IMG/VR virus record: IMGVR_UViG_3300042938_002038
Coordinates: 17,775 to 81,774 of that record
Origin: a virus
DNA: 64,000 nucleotides
Reading direction: 5' to 3' (one strand)
The first letter of the stretch is position 1, and each line of letters opens with the position of its first letter. Below the pieces are notes generated by a model. The model was not told the origin of the DNA and searched no databases. It saw only the letters and a list, made by a program, of their open reading frames with translations. The position numbers and the translations under genes are program-made. This document shows positions 58,196-64,000 of this stretch, piece by piece.

Positions 58196-58942
58196 ATGCG
58201 TGGGTCAGCAAATTTCTATTTCAATAATTTTGCATCATCAGGAGAGCAAGATCTTCTTCATGATCTGATTATTGAATCCATTAGTATGTATGGGCAAGAT
58301 ATGATCTATCTCCCACGTGAAGTAGTAAACTATGATAAACTACTTGGCGAGGATGACCAATCAAAATATACCAAAGCATACCAAATCGTAACATACATTG
58401 ATTCCATAGATGGATTCTCTGGTGATGGGAATTTTGCATCTAAGTTTGGTCTAGAAATACGTGATCAAATCAATCTTATCATTGCACAAAGAATATTCTC
58501 CGAAGAAGTAGGTTCGCAGACCGGTCAAACAAGACCAAATGAAGGTGACTTGCTATTCTTCCCACTCAATAAGAAGTGCTTTATTATCAGATTTGTCGAT
58601 AAGTTTTCAATGTTCTATCAATTAGGGACCCTTCCTACTTGGAAACTTACATTAGAACTATTTGAATATTCAAATGAAATATTTGATACTGGCTATGCAG
58701 ATATTGATATCATCCAAGAAAACTTTTCATCCAATATTATTGATTGGGCTCTACTTGATGAAAATGGTGATTATCTCACCGATGAATCTGAAAACATTTT
58801 GGTCATAGAAAAATACAACGTTGAAACAATAAATCCATTTGCAGATAATAATACTCTACAATCCGGAGGTATAAACTTCCCAGAAGGATCAGATGATTTC
58901 ATTGATTTTACAGAGAAAGATCCTTTCAGTGAAGGATTCTAA
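58196..58942 (+). CDS. 14: gp14 neck protein
   Basis: The 248-residue protein matches gp14: Q-D-L-L-H-D-L-I-I-E-S-I-x-M-Y-G-Q-D-M-I-Y-L-P-R (about residues 18-41), then I-R-D-Q-I-N-L-I-I-A-Q-R-I-F, R-P-N-E-G-D-L-L-F-F-P-L-N (about 113-125) and F-P-E-G-S-D-D-F near the end. Size is close to T4 gp14 (256 aa). It forms the neck ring with gp13. Confidence 0.92.
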   Translation: MRGSANFYFNNFASSGEQDLLHDLIIESISMYGQDMIYLPREVVNYDKLLGEDDQSKYTKAYQIVTYIDSIDGFSGDGNFASKFGLEIRDQINLIIAQRIFSEEVGSQTGQTRPNEGDLLFFPLNKKCFIIRFVDKFSMFYQLGTLPTWKLTLELFEYSNEIFDTGYADIDIIQENFSSNIIDWALLDENGDYLTDESENILVIEKYNVETINPFADNNTLQSGGINFPEGSDDFIDFTEKDPFSEGF

Positions 58943-58944
58943 AA

Positions 58945-59772
58945 ATGTTTACCAATGAACCATTTTACTTTTCTTCAATTAGAAAATATGTCATTCTTTT
59001 TGGAACCCTTTTCAATAATATTAAAATTACCAGATCAGATAATACTGGAAAAGTAACTTCTCTTATGAAGGTACCCATTGGTTATGGCCCTAAGGAAAAG
59101 ATGCTTACACGTGTCATTCAAGATCCAAATATTGATAGACAAACTGCAATTCAACTTCCTATTATGTCATTTGAAATTACTGGATTCAATTATGACGGTG
59201 ATCGTAAAAGACAAACGGTGCACCGAATTGCATCTATTGATCCAGATAACCCTGATAAAAATAAATATCAATACAGTCCAGTACCTTATAATATTGGATT
59301 CTCATTAAGCATATATGTAAAAAATGCTGAAGATGGAACTAAAATTGTAGAACAAATACTTCCATATTTTACACCAGATTGGACCACAACAGTCAATCTG
59401 ATTCCAGAAATGGATATAAAGATGGATATTCCATTGATACTTGAAAGAGTAAACACCGAAGATACCTACACAGGTGATTTTAAAGATCGTAGGGCTTTGG
59501 TTTGGACTTTAGAATTTACAATGAAAGGTTATCTATATGGACCTATCAAGAAGTCTGGAATCATCAAATATATTGATGTAAATATTCATATTCCATCCAT
59601 TGATGAATTAGTTGATAGCGTAGGTAATACGGATCCAACATCTGCAATTTCAGTGCAGCCTGGTTTACTTGCCAATGGTTCACCCACCACAAATTCTGCT
59701 CTATCAATTCCTGTTTCTCAAATTAAATCAACAGACAATTATGGATTTGTCATTGATATAACGGAAAACTAA
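58945..59772 (+). CDS. 15: gp15 tail sheath stabiliser and completion protein
   Basis: The 275-residue protein (T4 272 aa) has the gp15 pattern F-Y-F-S-S-I-R-K-Y-V-I-L-F-G-T-L-F-N-N-I, V-P-I-G-Y-G-P-K-E-K-M-L-x-R (about residues 42-55), P-I-M-S-F-E-I-T-G-F-N-Y-D and Y-N-I-G-F-S-L-S-I-Y-V-K-N-A-E-D. gp15 caps the tail so that it can bind the neck. It starts 2 nt after gp14. Confidence 0.92.
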   Translation: MFTNEPFYFSSIRKYVILFGTLFNNIKITRSDNTGKVTSLMKVPIGYGPKEKMLTRVIQDPNIDRQTAIQLPIMSFEITGFNYDGDRKRQTVHRIASIDPDNPDKNKYQYSPVPYNIGFSLSIYVKNAEDGTKIVEQILPYFTPDWTTTVNLIPEMDIKMDIPLILERVNTEDTYTGDFKDRRALVWTLEFTMKGYLYGPIKKSGIIKYIDVNIHIPSIDELVDSVGNTDPTSAISVQPGLLANGSPTTNSALSIPVSQIKSTDNYGFVIDITEN

Positions 59773-59773
59773 G

Positions 59774-60181
59774 ATGAACGACGATGATCCAATTGGGAAG
59801 TCATTAGGGCTTCCAGCTTATACTAATGAAACCGCGGTGGCTAATATAGTTGCCGCGGCAAAGAATGATTCTGCGAAGGAAGATTTTACTTTTGCTAGAG
59901 CCAATATGCGTGAAGTAATTCAAAATGGGTCGGATGCCATAGAGAGAATGGCACAAATAGCAGATCAGTCTCAGAATGCTAGAGACTTTGAAGTATTATC
60001 TAATCTAATGACCACAGTTGTCAATGCTTCAGAAAAATTATTAAGGATTCAAAAGGCAATCCGTGAAATTGACCGAACAGATGAACCTCACAATGAAGAG
60101 ACTAAACAAGTGACCAACAATTTATTTGTTGGATCAACAACAGAACTTCAAAAGATCTTGTCTGACCTAAAGAACAAATAA
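59774..60181 (+). CDS. 16: Small terminase subunit gp16
   Basis: The 135-residue helical protein has the order and size expected for gp16 (T4 164 aa). It shows Y-T-N-E-T-A-V near the start, then F-T-F-A-R-A-N-M-R-E-V-I-Q-N-G and the helix R-D-F-E-V-L-S-N-L-M-T-T-V-V-N-A-S-E-K-L-L (about residues 72-92), forming the coiled-coil core. It stimulates the packaging motor gp17. It starts one base after the gp15 stop. Confidence 0.85.
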   Translation: MNDDDPIGKSLGLPAYTNETAVANIVAAAKNDSAKEDFTFARANMREVIQNGSDAIERMAQIADQSQNARDFEVLSNLMTTVVNASEKLLRIQKAIREIDRTDEPHNEETKQVTNNLFVGSTTELQKILSDLKNK

Positions 60182-60226
60182 CCATTCCTTTAAGGTCAAT
60201 ACCTATTATACCAATAAAGAGTACTA

Positions 60227-61873
60227 ATGTCAACAAATATATTTGAACAATTTAAATCTTATAACGGCAATCCAAATTTAAAACGATCTGGAGTTGCCGT
60301 TAATTGGACTCCAGACATTGTTGCAGAATATGCAAGATGTTCACAAGACGTGATCTACTTTGTAGAAAAATATATGATGATCATCAATGTGGATCGTGGT
60401 TTGATTAACTTTGATCCATATATCTATCAACGTGAGATGCTCAAGTCCATGACTGATGAGCGCTATACTATTATTGCCACAGCCCGACAGGCAGGTAAGT
60501 CTACGGTTACGGTCGCATTTATTCTTTGGTATATTCTTTTTAATTCAGATAAAACCGTAGCGTTATTAGCAAACAAGGGTGAAACTGCTCGTGAAATCTT
60601 GGGTAAAGTTCAATTAGCCTATCAACATCTGCCCAAGTGGCTTCAGCAAGGTGTCACTGAATGGAATAAAGGTTCTTTTGAACTTGAAAATAATTCCAGA
60701 GTTATTGCTGCCGCTACATCTTCTGATAACATTCGTGGTTATGCTATTAACTTGATCTTTATTGATGAGGCTGCATTCATTGAAAACTGGGATGAGTTCT
60801 TCACCTCAGTATATCCTACTATTTCTTCTGGTACATCCACAAAACTTATTCTTGTTTCAACTCCAAATGGTCTAAATCACTTCTATCATATTTGGACAAA
60901 TGCACAGCTAGGCAAGAACTCTTATAAACCTATTATGGTTCATTGGTCTGCTGTTCCTGGTAGGGATGAAGCTTGGAAACAAGCCACTCTTGCCGCAATG
61001 AATTTTGATATACAGAAGTTCTCTCAAGAATATGAAGTAGAATTCCAAGGAAGTTCTGGTACACTCATTGCAGGTTGGAGATTAAAACAACTTCAAGCTG
61101 AAATACCATTTCACCAAAAAGATGGGCTAACTGTTTATGAGAATTCAGTCAAAGGGAATACCTACGTTTGCATAGTTGACGTATCACGTGGAAAGGGTTT
61201 GGACTATTCAGCCTTTAGTGTGATAGATGTATCAAGAATGCCTTATAAACAGGTTTGTGCTTACAGAAATAATTTGGTGGCACCGATTGACTATGCGGAA
61301 GTGGTTTACAGAATATCAAAGTCTTATAATACAGCCGCAATTCTTGTTGAAGTAAATGATCTAGGTGAACAAATATCCACCTCCTTGCATTATGATTTTG
61401 AATATGAAAATCTTCTCTTTACCGAAAGTGCTGGGCGAAGTGGTAAAAAAATATCCTCTGGGTTTGGCAATAATGTCGACAAGGGAATAAGAACCACTAA
61501 GACAGTTAAGTCCGTTGGTTGCTCAATACTTAAACTTTTAATTGAGCAGGGGCAACTTTTGGTTAATGACAAGGATACTATATCCGAACTATCTACTTTC
61601 TCTAAGAAAGGCGTGTCTTACGAAGCAGAATCAGGTAATCATGATGATATGGTAATGGGATTGGTTTTGTTTGCTTGGCTTTCCGATCAGTCTTACTTCA
61701 AGGATATTACGGATATAAATACTCTTGCTAGACTTCGTGAAAAGACTGATGAAGAGATATCTGCTGAATTGCTACCATTTGGTTTTGTTGAGGATGGTCG
61801 AGAAGATGAATCTGTTCTTGACCTCACCCCTAGAGGGAATTGGTTCTTTCAGGTAGAAGATAGTAATTTATAA
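60227..61873 (+). CDS. 17: Large terminase subunit gp17
   Basis: This DNA packaging motor has Walker A A-T-A-R-Q-A-G-K-S (residues 84-92), Walker B L-I-F-I-D-E-A-A (176-183) with catalytic E181, and a coupling motif V-S-T-P-N-G (about 210-215). The RNase H-like nuclease has D318 (I-V-D-V-S), E375 (V-E-V-N-D) and D473/D474 (N-H-D-D-M-V). At 548 aa it is shorter than T4 gp17 (610 aa). It cuts concatemers and pumps DNA into the prohead. Confidence 0.96.
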   Translation: MSTNIFEQFKSYNGNPNLKRSGVAVNWTPDIVAEYARCSQDVIYFVEKYMMIINVDRGLINFDPYIYQREMLKSMTDERYTIIATARQAGKSTVTVAFILWYILFNSDKTVALLANKGETAREILGKVQLAYQHLPKWLQQGVTEWNKGSFELENNSRVIAAATSSDNIRGYAINLIFIDEAAFIENWDEFFTSVYPTISSGTSTKLILVSTPNGLNHFYHIWTNAQLGKNSYKPIMVHWSAVPGRDEAWKQATLAAMNFDIQKFSQEYEVEFQGSSGTLIAGWRLKQLQAEIPFHQKDGLTVYENSVKGNTYVCIVDVSRGKGLDYSAFSVIDVSRMPYKQVCAYRNNLVAPIDYAEVVYRISKSYNTAAILVEVNDLGEQISTSLHYDFEYENLLFTESAGRSGKKISSGFGNNVDKGIRTTKTVKSVGCSILKLLIEQGQLLVNDKDTISELSTFSKKGVSYEAESGNHDDMVMGLVLFAWLSDQSYFKDITDINTLARLREKTDEEISAELLPFGFVEDGREDESVLDLTPRGNWFFQVEDSNL

Positions 61874-61876
61874 ATA
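61869..61876 (+). promoter_or_regulatory. Late promoter TATAAATA for the sheath gene
   Basis: Perfect TATAAATA overlapping the gp17 stop codon, 44 nt before the gp18 ATG. A strong AAAGGAG ribosome binding site (61906-61912) follows. Confidence 0.8.
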
Positions 61877-61920
61877 CAACAGAAATTTAAATTTATCTTC
61901 TTTAGAAAGGAGTCCTGAAT

Positions 61921-63993
61921 ATGGCGTTCCCTGTAAGTCCTGATGTAAATGTGACCGAGGTCGATTTAACAACAATTGCGCCCAGTGTGGCTACAACAAC
62001 TGGTGCAATTGCTGGTGTGTTTAACTGGGGTCCGATTGGTGAAAGAGTTTCAATTGCTACTGAAAGTGATCTTGTAACTTTCTTTGGTAAGCCAAATGCA
62101 AATAACTATGAAACATTTTTCACAGCAGCTAATTTTCTATCATATAATAATTCATTATTGGTTGCAAGAGCTGCAAACACCACTAGCATGAATGCAAATG
62201 GCACATATGGTGCTTTTGCCAATGTAGGTGCTGTTACAAATACTGCAAATCAAACTGTAAAAAATAGTGTTGATTACGAAACAAATAAACTGACATTTGA
62301 TGCAAATGTTGTTTATGTTGCTAAGTATGCTGGCGCACTAGGTAATTCACTTCGAGTTTCCGTTTGCGATAGCGTTAATGCATATCAATCAAATGTTACA
62401 CTAGTAAATACTGATGCAAACAATACCGTTACTGGCACATTTGCTCTATCGGTTGGATCTAACACAGCAACTGTCCAATTTGCGGGTAGTAATGCTGCAG
62501 GCGCTAATACCTTTGCTGCAAACTTTGCTTCATCTTTCAGTGCTGGTGATTTAGTCACTATTGGTAATAGCACTGTTGGAACTCAACTTTTAACTTTATC
62601 ATCCGTTTCTGCTCCATCTGGCTCGCCGCCGACGTTAACAATGAATTTTACCGGAATCTATACCCTTGCTTCTGATTTCAGCGCAAATACAAATCTTACA
62701 AGAAGCTGGGAATTCTCGACTTTAGTTGATTCTGCACCAACAACTTCACAATTTGTTTCTAATTTTGGTAATTCAGCAGCAGTTGATACCATGCATGTTG
62801 TGGTTGTAGATCAAGATGGTATGTTCACCGGTATCAGTGGTCAAATTCTAGAAGTATTCACTGATGTGTCTAGAGCTACAAATGCTAAATCCGTAGATGG
62901 TGCTTCAATTTATTACAAGCAAGTAATCAATGAAGGCTCAAATTATATCTGGTGGGCAAATGATAGAGCAAATGCTGTAAGCAATACCGCATTAAATGTT
63001 ACTAGCTCAACAAATAATTCTGCATTAAATCTTCATTTTTCTGGTGGGCAGGATGGATTCACTGAATCAAATGCACCTGTTTCAATTCTAGCATCTGGAT
63101 ATGATCTATTCAATGCTAAAGAAACTTCCGACATCTCACTTGTTCTTCAAGGTAAGCCTACTGGTGGTACCACAACAAGTCAAGGTCTAACTGTAAATAA
63201 CTTCCAGCTAGCAAATTATCTAATCGACAATATTGCTTCTACCAGAAAAGATTGTGTTGTTCTCATTACACCAGATGATACTCTTGCAAGAGCAAATGCA
63301 GGGCAGGAAGCTAAATATACCGCTGCATGGGCAAATATCATCCGTGATACCTCATATGCAATGATTGATTCCGGTTATAAATATATGTATGACCGTTATA
63401 ATGATGTTTACCGTTATGTGCCTCTAAATGGTGATATTGCAGGCCTCATGGCAAGAACAGAAAATACAAATGATGCTTGGTGGTCTCCTGCAGGTTTCAA
63501 CCGTGGACAAATTAAAAATATTGTCAAGCTTCGTTGGAATCCAATTAAGGCCGATAGAGATACTCTATACAAAAATGCAGTAAATCCAGTTGTGACTTTC
63601 CCAGGCCAAGGTACTGTTCTATTTGGTGACAAGACAGCAACAAGAAAACCATCTGCGTTTGATAGAATCAATGTTCGTAGATTGTTTATTGTTCTTGAAA
63701 AGTCTATTTCTGAAGCAGCAAAATATTCACTATTTGAGTTCAATGATGAATTTACAAGATCACAATTTAGAAATCTTGTCAATCCTTATCTTCGTGAAGT
63801 TCAGGGTCGCCGCGGTATCACAGACTTCCTAGTTGTCTGTGATGGGACAAATAATACACCTGAAAGAATTGACAGAAATGAGTTCTGGGGTGATATCTAT
63901 ATTAAACCAGCTAGATCTATCAATTTTATTCAACTAAACTTTGTTGCTGTTCGCACTGGTGTCCAATTCTCAACCGTAGTCGGTCAATTTTAA
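61921..63993 (+). CDS. 18: Tail sheath protein gp18
   Basis: The 690-residue protein (T4 659 aa) has the sheath pattern. The N-terminus is F-P-V-S-P-D-V-N-V-T-E-V-D-L-T-T with A-G-V-F-N-W-G-P-I-G-E (about residues 31-41). The C-terminus has W-W-S-P-A-G-F-N-R-G-Q-I-K-N (about 520-533), P-S-A-F-D-R-I-N-V-R-R-L-F-I-V-L-E-K (about 577-594), G-R-R-G-I-T-D-F-L-V-V-C-D and a final strand with I-K-P-A-R-S-I-N-F-I. The middle is an Asn/Thr-rich insertion facing outward. It contracts on infection. The stop at 63991-63993 is inside the window. Confidence 0.95.
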   Translation: MAFPVSPDVNVTEVDLTTIAPSVATTTGAIAGVFNWGPIGERVSIATESDLVTFFGKPNANNYETFFTAANFLSYNNSLLVARAANTTSMNANGTYGAFANVGAVTNTANQTVKNSVDYETNKLTFDANVVYVAKYAGALGNSLRVSVCDSVNAYQSNVTLVNTDANNTVTGTFALSVGSNTATVQFAGSNAAGANTFAANFASSFSAGDLVTIGNSTVGTQLLTLSSVSAPSGSPPTLTMNFTGIYTLASDFSANTNLTRSWEFSTLVDSAPTTSQFVSNFGNSAAVDTMHVVVVDQDGMFTGISGQILEVFTDVSRATNAKSVDGASIYYKQVINEGSNYIWWANDRANAVSNTALNVTSSTNNSALNLHFSGGQDGFTESNAPVSILASGYDLFNAKETSDISLVLQGKPTGGTTTSQGLTVNNFQLANYLIDNIASTRKDCVVLITPDDTLARANAGQEAKYTAAWANIIRDTSYAMIDSGYKYMYDRYNDVYRYVPLNGDIAGLMARTENTNDAWWSPAGFNRGQIKNIVKLRWNPIKADRDTLYKNAVNPVVTFPGQGTVLFGDKTATRKPSAFDRINVRRLFIVLEKSISEAAKYSLFEFNDEFTRSQFRNLVNPYLREVQGRRGITDFLVVCDGTNNTPERIDRNEFWGDIYIKPARSINFIQLNFVAVRTGVQFSTVVGQF

Positions 63994-64000
63994 TTTATAA

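Overview
The window is part of the genome of a contractile-tailed phage of the T4 superfamily. The evidence is a nearly complete T4-type tail programme: gp4, gp48, gp53, a gp27-like hub, gp5, a PAAR tip, gp25, gp6 and gp8, then neck gp13/gp14, gp15, terminase gp16/gp17 and sheath gp18. T4-type replication genes (gp33, gp59, gp32) and TATAAATA-like late promoters agree with this. Gene content and order (DUF6433, PhoH, RecB-like nuclease, DUF4815, Asn/Thr-rich fibres) resemble marine or freshwater cyanophage-type and alphaproteobacterial T4-like phages. The host cannot be fixed from sequence. No photosynthesis genes, tRNAs, integrase or CRISPR arrays were seen.

Layout. (1) 1-2.6 kb, plus strand: the tail of a replication-type operon (possible gp62 end, DUF6433, small proteins, PhoH, RecB-like nuclease), closed by a hairpin terminator. 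(2) 2.6-10.6 kb: an accessory/early region. Much of 3.4-8.9 kb is visibly richer in G+C than the rest and uses sigma70-type promoters (TTGACt-16/17-TATAAk), several with palindromes in the spacer. It holds an AAA ATPase, a DUF932 protein, a DUF6745-like protein, many small unknown proteins and a 461-nt divergent control region. (3) Dispersed through 2.9-10.6 kb is a family of tiny ORFs, mostly 53-66 codons, built from a tetrapeptide repeat x-[D/N]-Q-[V/I] (a 12-nt DNA period). They form chains linked by 4-nt ATGA/GTGA overlaps. (4) 10.6-14.9 kb, plus strand: conserved unknown genes, then gp33-gp59-gp32. (5) 14.9-21.2 kb, minus strand: one late operon of gp4, two conserved structural genes, gp26 and a gp51-like frame that has no start codon and joins gp26 by a -1 shift on a T7 run, then holin, tail lysozyme and M23 endopeptidase. 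(6) 21.3-57.4 kb, plus strand: baseplate and a long array of low-complexity fibre genes, including a pectate-lyase-fold spike, a LamG-like binding protein and a glycine-rich adhesin. (7) 57.4-64 kb, plus strand: gp13-gp14-gp15-gp16-gp17-gp18.

How the genes work together. Early sigma70-type promoters would let host polymerase express the accessory region. gp33 then switches RNA polymerase to TATAAATA-type late promoters, which precede gp32, gp4/gp48 (a divergent pair at 21249-21279), the pectate-lyase spike, gp13 and gp18. The hub gp5 shows no lysozyme domain. Cell-wall cutting is instead encoded by the adjacent muramidase-like and M23 proteins next to the holin.

The strongest candidates for undescribed biology are the coupled tetrapeptide-repeat mini-gene family, the gp26/gp51 frameshift, and the mirror-image promoter/inverted-repeat region at 4746-5206.
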